In this document: positions 1-9,318 of the stretch, one piece after another | How the letters are laid out: each line of letters starts with the position of its first letter | Position numbering within the stretch: position 1 is the first letter of the stretch | Assembly (NCBI RefSeq): GCF_002163755.1 | Contig: NZ_CP015863.1 | Span: 2,294,001-2,358,000 of the forward strand | Reading direction: 5' to 3' | Length of the DNA: 64,000 nt | DNA from: Vibrio campbellii CAIM 519 = NBRC 15631 = ATCC 25920 | GTDB taxonomy: Bacteria > Pseudomonadota > Gammaproteobacteria > Enterobacterales > Vibrionaceae | The notes under the pieces: generated by a model | The model's database searches: none | Told to the model about the DNA's origin: nothing | The model's input: the letters and a program-made list of their open reading frames with translations, nothing else | Made by a program: the position numbers and the translations under genes

Positions 1-48
1 ACAGGTAATTTAAATATCATGGATGTACGCTTTAACTTGGAGCTGTAA
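1..48 (+). CDS. Possible 3' end of a gene cut by the window edge
   Basis: Frame 1 is open from base 1 to a TAA at 46-48 and encodes 15 residues ending in VRFNLEL. It may be the C-terminus of a gene that starts upstream, perhaps a membrane or beta-barrel protein because of its alternating hydrophobic ending. That is only an impression. So short an open frame can also arise by chance. Confidence 0.25.
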   Translation, partial: TGNLNIMDVRFNLEL

Positions 49-272
49 TATTTCGACTAGCAATATCAATCTATAATCTCGAATATTAGTTTCCTTCGAG
101 ATAACCGTTAAAATTGTCAATATCTGTACAAGACACGTTCAAACAAAACCATTTGATGTTGTTGCAATGCGCATAACCAGTTGAATTTAAAGTCAATGCA
201 TAATAGTCATCTAAAAAATGAAAAGCATTCATTTTACTCATAATCTGTAAATCCATACGATTAACAGGGTTA

Positions 273-306
273 AGAATGGTTCCGTCCTACTCGTCGCCTC
301 CATTCT
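273..306 (+). promoter_or_regulatory. Leader hairpin before the pyruvate formate-lyase gene
   Basis: A perfect 7-bp inverted repeat, AGAATGG at 273-279 and CCATTCT at 300-306, lies about 27 bases before the start codon. The ribosome binding site (AGGG, 322-325) is outside it. It could be a leader hairpin or an operator. Bases 49-272 hold no gene I can support and are AT-rich, as expected of a promoter region. Confidence 0.35.
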
Positions 307-333
307 ATTTATCAATAATTTAGGGATTTACTA

Positions 334-2631
334 ATGACTATTCCGACGACTGATATGCTAGACGCATGGGCTGGATTCACCGCTGGTGAGTGGCAAAACT
401 CTGTCAACACTCGTGACTTCATCCAAAAAAACTACACACCTTATGAGGGAGACGAGTCCTTCTTAGCCGAAGTTAGCGAATCAACTTCAGCATTATGGAA
501 CCAAGTGCTTGAAGGCATTAAACAAGAAAGCCGCACACACGCTCCTGTTGATTTCGATACCGATCTGCCATCAACGATTACTTCTCACGATGCGGGTTAC
601 ATCAACAAAGATCTGGAAAAGATCGTTGGCTTACAAACCGATCAGCCTCTAAAACGTGCAATCATCGCCAATGGTGGTATTCGCATGGTGAAAAACTCGT
701 GCGAAGTTTATGGCCGCGAATTGGATCCAACGCTTGAAAAGATCTTCACTGAATACCGTAAAACTCACAACAAAGCGTGTTTCGATCTTTACACCAAAGA
801 AATCCTAGCGTGTCGTAAATCAGGCATCATCACTGGCCTTCCTGATGCCTATGGTCGTGGTCGTATTATTGGTGACTACCGTCGTATCGCCCTTTACGGT
901 ATCGACTTCTTAAAAGCGGACAAAAAAGAGCAATACAACTCGACACAAACTTTCCTAGAGTGCGGTGGCGATCTTGAGAAAACGCTTCGTCTACGCGAAG
1001 AAATTGCAGACCAAGTTCAAGCACTTGAAGACATTCGTCAAATGGGTTTGAAATACAACATTGATATGTCGCTACCTGCAAAAACAGCGCAAGAAGCGAT
1101 TCAATTTACCTACTTTGGTTACTTGGCCGCAGTTAAATCACAAAATGGCGCAGCAATGTCATTAGGTCGTACATCGACTTTCCTAGATGTTTACCTAGAA
1201 CGTGATATCGCAAATGGCTTGATTGATGAATCACAAGCGCAAGAGATGATCGACCACTTCATCATGAAACTGCGCATGGTTCGCTTCCTTCGTACACCAG
1301 AATACGATTCATTGTTCTCTGGCGACCCTATCTGGGCAACAGAAGCAATGGCTGGTATGGGGGTTGATGGCCGTACACTAGTATCTAAGACGACATTCCG
1401 ATACTTACATACGCTACATACTATGGGTCCTGCTCCTGAACCAAACATGACGATTCTTTGGTCAGAGCAATTACCTGAAGCGTTCAAGCAATACGCGGCA
1501 AAAGTGTCAATTGATACCTCTTCTGTTCAATACGAAAACGACGATCTAATGCGTCCTGATTTCGACAATGACGACTACGCGATTGCATGTTGTGTGAGCC
1601 CACAGATTGTTGGTCAGCATATGCAGTTCTTTGGTGCACGTGCCAACCTTGCAAAAGCGCTGCTTTACACTATCAATGGTGGTATCGACGAAAAATCGAA
1701 AGCGCAAGTGGGTCCGGTAGTGGACAAAGTTCAAGATGAAATTCTCGACTTTGACGCTTTGATGCCGCGCTTCGACAACATGTTGGAATGGCTTGCAACA
1801 CAATACGTGACAGCGTTGAACATCATCCATTACTCGCATGACCGTTACAGCTACGAAGCATCACTGATGGCATTGATGGATCGCGACGTGCACCGCACTA
1901 TGGCGTGTGGTATTGCAGGTCTGTCTGTTGTCGCTGACTCTTTGGCGGCAATTAAATACGCGACCGTGAAGCCTTTTCGTGATGAAGATGGCATCGCCGT
2001 TGATTTTGAAATCGAAGGTGATTATCCAAAATTTGGTAACAACGATGCTCGTGTCGATGACATCGCTTGTGATCTGGTTGAGCGCTTCATGAAGAAAATT
2101 CAGAAGATGCACACTTACCGCGAAGCAGTACCAACTCAATCGATCCTAACAATCACATCTAACGTGGTTTACGGCAAAAAAACGGGTAATACACCAGATG
2201 GCCGTCGCGCAGGTATGCCTTTTGGCCCGGGTGCAAACCCAATGCACGGTCGTGATGAAAAAGGTGCAGTTGCGTCTTTGGCATCGGTATCTAAACTGCC
2301 GTTTGCTTACGCGAAAGATGGTATTTCTTACACCTTCTCAATTGTGCCTAACGCACTGGGTAAAGATGAATTAAGTCAGAAGAAAAACCTAGCCGCGCTA
2401 ATGGATGGTTACTTCCATCACGAAGCAAGCAACGAGGGCATTGCAATTGAAGGTGGTCAACACCTTAACGTCAACGTTCTGAATCGAGAGATGTTATTGG
2501 ATGCGGTTGAACATCCAGAGAAATACCCTCAGTTGACGATTCGAGTGTCCGGCTACGCGGTACGTTTTAACTCGCTAACTCGAGAGCAACAACAAGACGT
2601 GATCAGCCGAACGTTTACAGAAAAACTGTAA
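334..2631 (+). CDS. pflB: Pyruvate formate-lyase (formate C-acetyltransferase)
   Basis: Glycyl-radical enzyme of anaerobic fermentation, converting pyruvate and CoA to acetyl-CoA and formate in the cytoplasm. At 765 residues it is close to E. coli PflB (760). The paired catalytic cysteines are Cys419-Cys420 in ACCVSPQ, and the radical glycine is Gly740 in RVSGYAVRF near the C-terminus, so the active machinery is complete. The start has an AGGG ribosome site 8-9 bases upstream. It is a single gene closed by its own terminator. The activating enzyme (pflA) and the formate channel (focA), which often sit beside pflB, are not next to it here. It may therefore be a second copy or a TdcE-like paralogue; family membership itself is certain. 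Confidence 0.9.
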   Translation: MTIPTTDMLDAWAGFTAGEWQNSVNTRDFIQKNYTPYEGDESFLAEVSESTSALWNQVLEGIKQESRTHAPVDFDTDLPSTITSHDAGYINKDLEKIVGLQTDQPLKRAIIANGGIRMVKNSCEVYGRELDPTLEKIFTEYRKTHNKACFDLYTKEILACRKSGIITGLPDAYGRGRIIGDYRRIALYGIDFLKADKKEQYNSTQTFLECGGDLEKTLRLREEIADQVQALEDIRQMGLKYNIDMSLPAKTAQEAIQFTYFGYLAAVKSQNGAAMSLGRTSTFLDVYLERDIANGLIDESQAQEMIDHFIMKLRMVRFLRTPEYDSLFSGDPIWATEAMAGMGVDGRTLVSKTTFRYLHTLHTMGPAPEPNMTILWSEQLPEAFKQYAAKVSIDTSSVQYENDDLMRPDFDNDDYAIACCVSPQIVGQHMQFFGARANLAKALLYTINGGIDEKSKAQVGPVVDKVQDEILDFDALMPRFDNMLEWLATQYVTALNIIHYSHDRYSYEASLMALMDRDVHRTMACGIAGLSVVADSLAAIKYATVKPFRDEDGIAVDFEIEGDYPKFGNNDARVDDIACDLVERFMKKIQKMHTYREAVPTQSILTITSNVVYGKKTGNTPDGRRAGMPFGPGANPMHGRDEKGAVASLASVSKLPFAYAKDGISYTFSIVPNALGKDELSQKKNLAALMDGYFHHEASNEGIAIEGGQHLNVNVLNREMLLDAVEHPEKYPQLTIRVSGYAVRFNSLTREQQQDVISRTFTEKL

Positions 2632-2652
2632 TCGTGAGATTGTAAAATAATC

Positions 2653-2691
2653 AAAGCTCATGCCTTTAACTCATTAGGGGTATGAGCTTTT
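2653..2691 (+). terminator. Intrinsic terminator after pflB
   Basis: AAAGCTCAT (2653-2661) pairs with ATGAGCTTT (2682-2690), and a short T-rich stretch follows. It lies 22 bases after the stop codon. Confidence 0.75.
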
Positions 2692-2942
2692 GTCGTTTCT
2701 GGCGAACCATACGAGTGATACCAAAACCATCAACAACGCGTGCGTTAAATCAGTGGCGGTAATTGCGTTTCTCTTGGTTAACAACCATTCATCAAACTTT
2801 TCAATTTCTGATTAATTCATCCGCTCACATCACATACACGTATAATTTTCCATCGAGTGCATAAAACCACACCGTTCTCTGGTTGTTATTGGGGTCACAA
2901 AACACGATAATATTGGGATCGGATTTTAAGAACGTAATAATT

Positions 2943-3521
2943 ATGACCGAATATATTTTGTTGTTGGTCGGCACTGTGCTGGTGAACAACTTTGTACTGG
3001 TGAAGTTTTTAGGCTTGTGTCCTTTTATGGGCGTGTCTAAAAAACTGGAAACAGCAATTGGCATGGGCCTAGCTACAACTTTTGTACTAACGCTCGCGTC
3101 TGTGTGTGCATACTTGGTGGAAAGCTATGTTTTGCGTCCACTGGGCATCGAATATCTACGAACCATGAGCTTTATTTTGGTGATCGCTGTTGTTGTACAG
3201 TTCACCGAAATGGTCGTGCACAAAACCAGCCCAACGCTGTATCGTCTGCTGGGTATCTTCCTACCTCTGATCACAACGAACTGTGCGGTTCTAGGTGTTG
3301 CTCTGCTTAACATCAACGAGAACCACAACTTTATCGAATCGATCATTTACGGTTTTGGCGCAGCGGTTGGCTTCTCCTTGGTACTGATCCTATTTGCGTC
3401 AATGCGTGAACGTATTGCCGCCGCTGACGTACCTGTGCCATTTAAAGGCGCATCGATTGCGATGATCACCGCAGGCCTTATGTCTCTCGCCTTTATGGGC
3501 TTTACAGGTTTGGTGAAGTAA
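2943..3521 (+). CDS. rsxA: Electron transport complex subunit RsxA
   Basis: Integral membrane subunit of the Rsx/Rnf complex, which passes electrons between NADH-type donors and ferredoxin-like acceptors and in E. coli keeps SoxR reduced. The 192-residue protein is almost entirely hydrophobic, with about six membrane segments and the family opening MTEYILLLVGTVLVNN. The frame is open from 2883, but the extra 20 residues are not family-like, so the start is placed at 2943, giving the usual length of about 193. It is first in an operon and ends 3 bases before rsxB. RsxA and RsxE are homologous, and both show the LGLCP motif. Confidence 0.93.
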   Translation: MTEYILLLVGTVLVNNFVLVKFLGLCPFMGVSKKLETAIGMGLATTFVLTLASVCAYLVESYVLRPLGIEYLRTMSFILVIAVVVQFTEMVVHKTSPTLYRLLGIFLPLITTNCAVLGVALLNINENHNFIESIIYGFGAAVGFSLVLILFASMRERIAAADVPVPFKGASIAMITAGLMSLAFMGFTGLVK

Positions 3522-3524
3522 ACG

Positions 3525-4118
3525 ATGAGTACGATTTTAATTGCGATCATCGCTCTTGCTGCCCTCGCAGCGGTTTTCGGAGCGATACTCGGTTTTGCAT
3601 CGATTCGCTTCAAAGTCGAAGCGGATCCAATTGTCGATGAAATCGACTCTATTCTACCGCAAACTCAGTGTGGTCAGTGCGGCTACCCGGGTTGTCGTCC
3701 ATACGCCGAAGCAATCGCGAATGGCGACAAAATCAATAAGTGTCCTCCTGGTGGTCAAGCGACCATTGAAAAACTGGCGGATCTAATGGGCGTTGAAGCC
3801 GAAGAGTCGGCACACGATCTCGACAGCAAAGTCAAAACCGTTGCTTTCATCCATGAAGACATGTGTATCGGTTGTACCAAGTGTATCCAAGCATGTCCTG
3901 TGGATGCGATTGTTGGTGGTACTAAAGCCCTTCATACCGTAATCAAAGACGAGTGTACGGGTTGTGACTTGTGCGTTGCGCCTTGTCCAACTGACTGTAT
4001 TGAAATGATTCCTGTGGAAACCACCACAGAGAGCTGGAAATGGAAGCTTAATGCCATTCCAGTGGTTAACATTACGGATGCTGCCAATGCAGTGAACGTG
4101 ACTGATTCAATTAAATAA
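3525..4118 (+). CDS. rsxB: Electron transport complex subunit RsxB, iron-sulfur protein
   Basis: Ferredoxin-like subunit of the Rsx/Rnf complex. A single N-terminal membrane anchor (about residues 2-25) is followed by a Cys-rich cluster motif (CGQCGYPGC, near residue 50) and two classical 4Fe-4S motifs, CIGCTKCIQACP and CTGCDLCVAPCP, for the electron relay. At 197 residues it has the family's normal size. It starts 3 bases after rsxA and ends 8 bases before rsxC, so translation is probably coupled. Confidence 0.95.
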   Translation: MSTILIAIIALAALAAVFGAILGFASIRFKVEADPIVDEIDSILPQTQCGQCGYPGCRPYAEAIANGDKINKCPPGGQATIEKLADLMGVEAEESAHDLDSKVKTVAFIHEDMCIGCTKCIQACPVDAIVGGTKALHTVIKDECTGCDLCVAPCPTDCIEMIPVETTTESWKWKLNAIPVVNITDAANAVNVTDSIK

Positions 4119-4126
4119 GGTTTCGT

Positions 4127-6862
4127 ATGTTGTCTTTGATTGAACAAATTCGTACTGGTTCGCTATGGGATTTCCCAGGCGGCGTGCATCCGGCAGAAAA
4201 CAAAAAGCAATCCAACAAAACTGAATTGGTTCATGCAGCCATTCCGTCGGAAATCGTCCTACCTTTAAAACAACACATCGGTAAAGCAGGTAATCTGTTG
4301 ATTGCTGTTGGTGACACAGTGTTGAAAGGTCAACAGCTAACGGCGTCAGACAGTGGTTTCACCGTTCCTGTTCATGCTCCAACTTCTGGGCAAATAACAG
4401 CTATTGAACCACGCACTGTTGCGCACCCATCAGGTTTGAGCGAACTGTGCGCAGTGATTACGCCAGATGGTAACGATACTTGGTGTGAGAAAACGCCAGT
4501 AGCCGATTACACCCAAGAATCCGCTGATGCATTGATCGACGTGTTCCGCCTTGCTGGTATCTCTGGTATGGGTGGCGCAGGCTTCCCTACCGCTAAGAAG
4601 ATCCAATCGGGTATTGCGCGTACCGAAATTCTTATCGTCAACGCGGCAGAATGTGAACCTTACATCACCGCTGATGACAAACTCATGCAGGAACATGCGG
4701 ACGAACTGATCCAAGGTATCGAGATCGTCGAGCATATCCTTAAGCCAAAACTGACCATCATTGGTATTGAAGATAACAAGCCAGCAGCAATCAAAGCGCT
4801 GGAACAAGCGGCGATGAACAAAGACATCGTGATCCGCGTTATCCCAACCAAATACCCTTCTGGTGGTGAGAAGCAGCTCATCAAGATTTTGACCAACAAA
4901 GAAGTTCCTAGCGGCGCTATCCCTGCAGATATTGGCATCCTGGTTCAAAACGTTGGTTCTCTCTACTCAATTAAACGTGCAGTGATCGATGGCGAACCTG
5001 TAGTAAATCGCATCGTGACTCTGACGGGTAAGACCTTCAAGCAACCACGTAACGTTTGGACGCTACTTGGTACGCCAGTACAAGCACTTTTAGACGAGTT
5101 TGGCTACAAAGCAGATAAGAAACTTCAGCGCCTGATCATGGGTGGTCCAATGATGGGCTTTACCCTCCCCCACGCTCAGGTTCCTATCACTAAAACGGCA
5201 AACTGTATTTTGGCGCCGAAGCGTCGTGAGATCGCTTCTGACCAATACGAAATGGAATGTATCCGTTGTAGCCAATGTGCGGAAGTGTGCCCTGCCTCGC
5301 TATTGCCACAGCAGCTTCAGTGGTATGCAAAAAGCCAAGAATACGAAAAGCTTGAAGAACTGAACCTTAAAGATTGTATTGAATGTGGCGCGTGTGCATT
5401 TGTGTGCCCGAGTGAAATTCCACTGGTTCAATACTATCGTCAAGCGAAAGCTGAAATCCGTACACGGGCTCAAGAAGCGGCAGCAGCTGAACGAGCTAAG
5501 CTGCGCTTTGAAGAGAAGAAAGCGCGTATGGAACGCGAAAAAGCAGAACGTGAAAATCGCTTTAAGAAAGCCGCAGATGATCGTCGTAAAGACATGAAAG
5601 CCTCTGGCGGTGACGATGCGATTGCTGCAGCCATCGCTCGCGTGAAAGCACAAAAAGACAATGCCGAAGCCAAAGCGGAACCAGCTGTGAAACCTGCGGT
5701 TGCAGCCGCGATTGCCAAAGCAAAAGCGAAACAAGCTGCGGCGGCTCAATCTGGTGCAGCCGAGCCTGATAACTCAGAAATGGCGAAGCTACGCGAAGAA
5801 CGCAAACGTCTTGCTCGCGAACGCAAAGCGGCAAAAGAACAAGATGACACATCTGCAGATAGTGCTGACGATAAGAAGTCTGCGGTTGCAGCCGCTATTG
5901 CTCGTGCTAAGGCGAAGAAAGCTCAGCAAGAAGACGCATCAACACCTACTGAAGCTGGTGATAAGAAAGCAGCCATCGCGGCAGCTATCGCCAGAGCTAA
6001 AGCGAAAAAAGCACAACAAGAAGATTCGACCGAATCTGTAGAAACGGAAGCACCTGTTAAACAAGCTGAAGATCCGAAGAAAGCCGCAGTAGCTGCAGCG
6101 ATTGCTCGTGCAAAAGCGCGCAAAGCTCAGCAAGAAGACTCTACGGAATCTGCAGAAGCGGAAACACCAGCAGAACAAGCTGAAGATCCAAAGAAAGCTG
6201 CTGTGGCTGCAGCGATTGCTCGTGCCAAAGCACGTAAAGCTCAGCAAGAAGGTTCTACAGAATCTGAAGAAACGGAAGCGCCTGCTAAACAAGCTGAAGA
6301 TCCGAAGAAAGCAGCAGTTGCCGCTGCCATTGCTCGTGCTAAAGCGCGTAAAGCGCAGCAAGAGGCAGAAACAGAATCTGTTGAAGCGGAAGCTACTTCT
6401 GAAGAACCAGAAGTGGATCCAAAGAAAACCGCGGTTGCCGCAGCCATTGCTCGAGCCAAAGCACGCAAAGCTCAGCAAGAAGCACAAACAGAATCTGTTG
6501 AAGCGGAAGCTCCTTCTGAAGAACCGGAAGTGGATCCGAAGAAAGCTGCGGTTGCCGCAGCCATTGCTCGTGCTAAAGCGCGTAAAGCCCAGCAAGAAGG
6601 CTCTACTGAATCAACAGAAGCGGAAACACCTGCCGAACAAGCTGAAGAACCGAAGAAAGCCGCGGTTGCCGCAGCTATTGCTCGTGCTAAAGCGCGTAAA
6701 GCGCAGCAAGAGGCACAAACAGAATCTGTTGAAGCGGAAGCTCCTTCTGAAGCGCCAGAAGTGGATCCAAAGAAAGCTGCTGTTGCCGCTGCCATTGCTC
6801 GCGCTCAAGCACGTAAAGCTCAGCAAGAAGCGAATAAGAACAATACTGAGGAGAACGAGTAA
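4127..6862 (+). CDS. rsxC: Electron transport complex subunit RsxC with an expanded repeat tail
   Basis: Peripheral subunit of Rsx/Rnf thought to bind NADH and FMN. The first 440 or so residues are the conserved core (glycine-rich GISGMGGAGFPTA motif near 145; two 4Fe-4S motifs, CIRCSQCAEVCP and CIECGACAFVCP, near 375-425). A charged coiled-coil-like stretch follows. From about residue 500 to the end there are some 11 tandem copies of an Ala/Lys/Arg-rich helix (AVAAAIARAKARKAQQE type) joined by acidic linkers; the better copies have a period of about 38-39 residues. The 911-residue length comes from this tail, which varies widely among gammaproteobacterial RsxC proteins. The stop codon overlaps the rsxD start by one base. 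Confidence 0.94.
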   Translation: MLSLIEQIRTGSLWDFPGGVHPAENKKQSNKTELVHAAIPSEIVLPLKQHIGKAGNLLIAVGDTVLKGQQLTASDSGFTVPVHAPTSGQITAIEPRTVAHPSGLSELCAVITPDGNDTWCEKTPVADYTQESADALIDVFRLAGISGMGGAGFPTAKKIQSGIARTEILIVNAAECEPYITADDKLMQEHADELIQGIEIVEHILKPKLTIIGIEDNKPAAIKALEQAAMNKDIVIRVIPTKYPSGGEKQLIKILTNKEVPSGAIPADIGILVQNVGSLYSIKRAVIDGEPVVNRIVTLTGKTFKQPRNVWTLLGTPVQALLDEFGYKADKKLQRLIMGGPMMGFTLPHAQVPITKTANCILAPKRREIASDQYEMECIRCSQCAEVCPASLLPQQLQWYAKSQEYEKLEELNLKDCIECGACAFVCPSEIPLVQYYRQAKAEIRTRAQEAAAAERAKLRFEEKKARMEREKAERENRFKKAADDRRKDMKASGGDDAIAAAIARVKAQKDNAEAKAEPAVKPAVAAAIAKAKAKQAAAAQSGAAEPDNSEMAKLREERKRLARERKAAKEQDDTSADSADDKKSAVAAAIARAKAKKAQQEDASTPTEAGDKKAAIAAAIARAKAKKAQQEDSTESVETEAPVKQAEDPKKAAVAAAIARAKARKAQQEDSTESAEAETPAEQAEDPKKAAVAAAIARAKARKAQQEGSTESEETEAPAKQAEDPKKAAVAAAIARAKARKAQQEAETESVEAEATSEEPEVDPKKTAVAAAIARAKARKAQQEAQTESVEAEAPSEEPEVDPKKAAVAAAIARAKARKAQQEGSTESTEAETPAEQAEEPKKAAVAAAIARAKARKAQQEAQTESVEAEAPSEAPEVDPKKAAVAAAIARAQARKAQQEANKNNTEENE
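5869..6835 (+). repeat. In-frame tandem repeats inside rsxC
   Basis: About nine near-identical units encode KKAAVAAAIARAKARKAQQE followed by an acidic linker rich in Glu, Thr and Pro. The period is roughly 114-117 bp in the later units. Two more degenerate copies lie just upstream (about 5620-5760). Such arrays can change copy number by recombination while staying in frame. Confidence 0.9.
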
Positions 6863-7908
6863 TGTCGTTTTTTATTGCCAGTTCACCACACGCTCACAGC
6901 CGTCGCAGCACGCCTGATTTGATGAAATGGGTAGCGCTGTGCGCTATTCCTGGCTTAGTGGCTCAAACCTACTTCTTTGGTTGGGGCACCATCATTCAAC
7001 TTGTGTTCGCTATTGTGGTCGCAGTGTCACTTGAAGCATTAGTCATGCTTGTGCGTAAGCGTTCTCCAATACGAGCACTACGTGATAACAGTGCCATCGT
7101 GACAGCATGGCTATTAGCCGTAGCAATCCCACCATGGTCCCCTTGGTGGATCATGGTTATCGGTTTGATTTTTGCCATCGTTATTGCAAAGCACTTATAC
7201 GGTGGTATCGGTCAAAACCTATTTAACCCAGCAATGGTCGCTTACGTTGTATTGCTTATCTCCTTCCCTGTCCAAATGACAAGTTGGAGCGCGCCTGTTT
7301 CATTGATGTCTGAGCATGTGACTTTTGCAGACGCGTTGTCTCTGATCTTCACTGGCTATGACTTTGATGGTTTGTCGCTGCAACAAGTTCGCGCTGGTGT
7401 GGATGGCGTGACAATGGCAACTCCATTAGATGCATTCAAAACCGGTATTCATACCGGAGCAACGCCAAGTGAGGTGCTTTCACAGCCAATGTTTGGCGGA
7501 CTTGCGGGTATCGGTTGGCAATGGGTAAACCTAGCTTACTTGGTTGGTGGACTAGTGATGATCAAGAAACGCATCATCCAATGGTACATTCCTGTTGGTT
7601 TCCTAGGTAGTTTGGCACTGTTTAGTACCGTGTTTAGCTTGCTCATGCCGGGAGAAACCGCGTCACCAATCTTCCACCTACTTTCGGGTGCAACGATGTT
7701 AGGCGCGTTCTTTATCGCTACCGACCCTGTTTCAGCGTCAACGACTGTGAAAGGTCGCTTGATTTTCGGCGCTCTGATCGGGGCGTTGGTATTCATTATT
7801 CGTAGTTGGGGTGGCTTCCCAGATGGCGTTGCATTCGCCGTTCTGCTTGCCAATATGTGTGTACCGTTGATCGACTACTACACCAAACCAAGAACTTACG
7901 GTCACTGA
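6862..7908 (+). CDS. rsxD: Electron transport complex subunit RsxD, flavinylated membrane subunit
   Basis: Integral membrane subunit homologous to RnfD/NqrB, 348 residues with many hydrophobic segments. Thr187 lies in DGVTMATPLD and matches the threonine reported to carry covalent FMN in Vibrio cholerae RnfD (T187). It also shows the family motif SGATMLGAFFIATDPVSAS near 275-293. The start overlaps the last base of the rsxC stop, and rsxG follows 7 bases downstream. Confidence 0.95.
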   Translation: MSFFIASSPHAHSRRSTPDLMKWVALCAIPGLVAQTYFFGWGTIIQLVFAIVVAVSLEALVMLVRKRSPIRALRDNSAIVTAWLLAVAIPPWSPWWIMVIGLIFAIVIAKHLYGGIGQNLFNPAMVAYVVLLISFPVQMTSWSAPVSLMSEHVTFADALSLIFTGYDFDGLSLQQVRAGVDGVTMATPLDAFKTGIHTGATPSEVLSQPMFGGLAGIGWQWVNLAYLVGGLVMIKKRIIQWYIPVGFLGSLALFSTVFSLLMPGETASPIFHLLSGATMLGAFFIATDPVSASTTVKGRLIFGALIGALVFIIRSWGGFPDGVAFAVLLANMCVPLIDYYTKPRTYGH

Positions 7909-7915
7909 GGTAAAC

Positions 7916-8554
7916 ATGTTAACCGCTATTAGAAAAAATGGTCTGACATTGGCGATCTTCGCCTGTGCGACAACTGGTCTTGTGGCACTGACTCAGTACC
8001 TAACAAAAGATCAAATTAAGCTTCAGGAACAAAAGCAATTGCTGTCGGTTCTTAACCAAGTGATTCCGGAAGAAATGCATGACAACAACCTTGTCGCGGC
8101 ATGTACTATGGTATCTGCGCCCGACCTAGGTACAGTTCGCTCGATGCCAACTTACATTGCCACTAAAGATGGCCAACCGACGGCAATGGCGATTGAGTCC
8201 ATCGCACCAGATGGCTACAACGGTGAAATTAAAATCATCACCGGCATCGATAACCAAGGCAAGATCCTTGGTACTCGTATCCTGAGCCATCAAGAAACAC
8301 CGGGGTTGGGTGATAAAATTGATCTACGTGTTACGGACTGGATCTTGAGCTTCACTGGTAAGCAAGTGACAGAAAGTAACTGGAATTCTTGGCGAGTTCG
8401 TAAAGATGGTGGCGATTTCGATCAGTTTACTGGCGCAACCATTACCCCTCGTGCGGTAGTGAAAGCGGTGAGAAACACAGTAAACTACGTAAATAAGTCT
8501 CGTGATGAGATTCTAAATCAGCCCCTAGACTGCGCAGGAGGCAACCATGAGTGA
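7916..8554 (+). CDS. rsxG: Electron transport complex subunit RsxG, FMN-binding
   Basis: RnfG/NqrC-type subunit with one N-terminal membrane anchor (about residues 8-28) and a periplasmic flavin domain. The flavinylation motif FTGATIT places the modified residue at Thr175, the position known for V. cholerae RnfG. At 212 residues it is full length. The last 8 bases overlap the start of rsxE, indicating coupled translation. Confidence 0.95.
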   Translation: MLTAIRKNGLTLAIFACATTGLVALTQYLTKDQIKLQEQKQLLSVLNQVIPEEMHDNNLVAACTMVSAPDLGTVRSMPTYIATKDGQPTAMAIESIAPDGYNGEIKIITGIDNQGKILGTRILSHQETPGLGDKIDLRVTDWILSFTGKQVTESNWNSWRVRKDGGDFDQFTGATITPRAVVKAVRNTVNYVNKSRDEILNQPLDCAGGNHE

Positions 8555-9239
8555 AAATAAACTGCTAATGAAAAACGGCATGTGGAGCAACAACCCTGCC
8601 CTAGTGCAACTTCTGGGTTTGTGTCCTCTGCTTGCGGTTTCTTCCACTATTACCAACGCCCTTGGTTTGGGTATTGCAACCTTATTAGTGCTTGTCGGCT
8701 CGAACGTGACGGTTTCACTGATTCGTAACTATGTACCAAAAGAAATCCGTATTCCCGTTTTCGTTATGATCATCGCCGCCTTGGTAACTTGTGTTCAGCT
8801 CCTGATGAACGCTTATGCCTACGGACTGTATCTATCTCTGGGCATCTTCATCCCACTGATCGTAACCAACTGTATTATCATCGGCCGTGCGGAAGCTTAC
8901 GCTTCGAAGAATGATCCATTGCCAGCAGCATTGGATGGTTTCTGGATGGGGCTGGGTATGACAACGGTATTGGTTGTACTTGGTGCTATGCGTGAACTTA
9001 TCGGTAACGGTACTCTATTTGATGGCGCAGACCTACTATTGGGTGACTGGGCTGCGGCACTGCGTATTCAAGTTTTCCACTTCGATAGCAGCTTCTTACT
9101 AGCATTATTGCCGCCAGGTGCGTTTATCGGCGTAGGACTTTTGATTGCGTTGAAAAACGTTATCGACAGCTCAATTCAGGCAAGTCAGCCGAAAGAAGAA
9201 AAACCAGCCATTGAGCGCGCCCGCGTAACTAACGCATAA
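8547..9239 (+). CDS. rsxE: Electron transport complex subunit RsxE
   Basis: Integral membrane subunit homologous to RsxA and NqrD, 230 residues with about six membrane segments and the LLGLCPLLAVS motif near the N-terminus. It is the last rsx gene, overlaps rsxG by 8 bases with the GGAGG ribosome site inside rsxG, and is followed by a terminator. The order A-B-C-D-G-E then nth matches that of E. coli. Confidence 0.94.
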   Translation: MSENKLLMKNGMWSNNPALVQLLGLCPLLAVSSTITNALGLGIATLLVLVGSNVTVSLIRNYVPKEIRIPVFVMIIAALVTCVQLLMNAYAYGLYLSLGIFIPLIVTNCIIIGRAEAYASKNDPLPAALDGFWMGLGMTTVLVVLGAMRELIGNGTLFDGADLLLGDWAAALRIQVFHFDSSFLLALLPPGAFIGVGLLIALKNVIDSSIQASQPKEEKPAIERARVTNA

Positions 9240-9257
9240 TATAAAAATCCAAAAATC

Positions 9258-9285
9258 AAGGCTCTACTACTCGTAGGGCCTTTTT
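9258..9285 (+). terminator. Terminator between rsxE and nth
   Basis: AAGGCTCTAC (9258-9267) pairs with GTAGGGCCTT (9273-9282) with one wobble, followed by a T run. It suggests nth is at least partly uncoupled from the rsx transcript, although nth starts only 34 bases later. Confidence 0.75.
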
Positions 9286-9318
9286 CATAAACCGCAAAGA
9301 CGGGTTTGGAAGTCAGCA

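Noticed and set aside
181..196. FNR-like motif upstream of the pyruvate formate-lyase gene
   Set aside because: TTGA and TCAA half-sites are separated by 8 bases, not 6.
5300..6830. Several long open frames antisense to or offset within rsxC
   Set aside because: They arise from the low-complexity Ala/Lys-rich repeats read in other frames; they lack start signals and mirror the repeat.
5869..6835. Repeat array as a possible CRISPR
   Set aside because: Units are coding, in frame and about 114-117 bp with no unique spacers.
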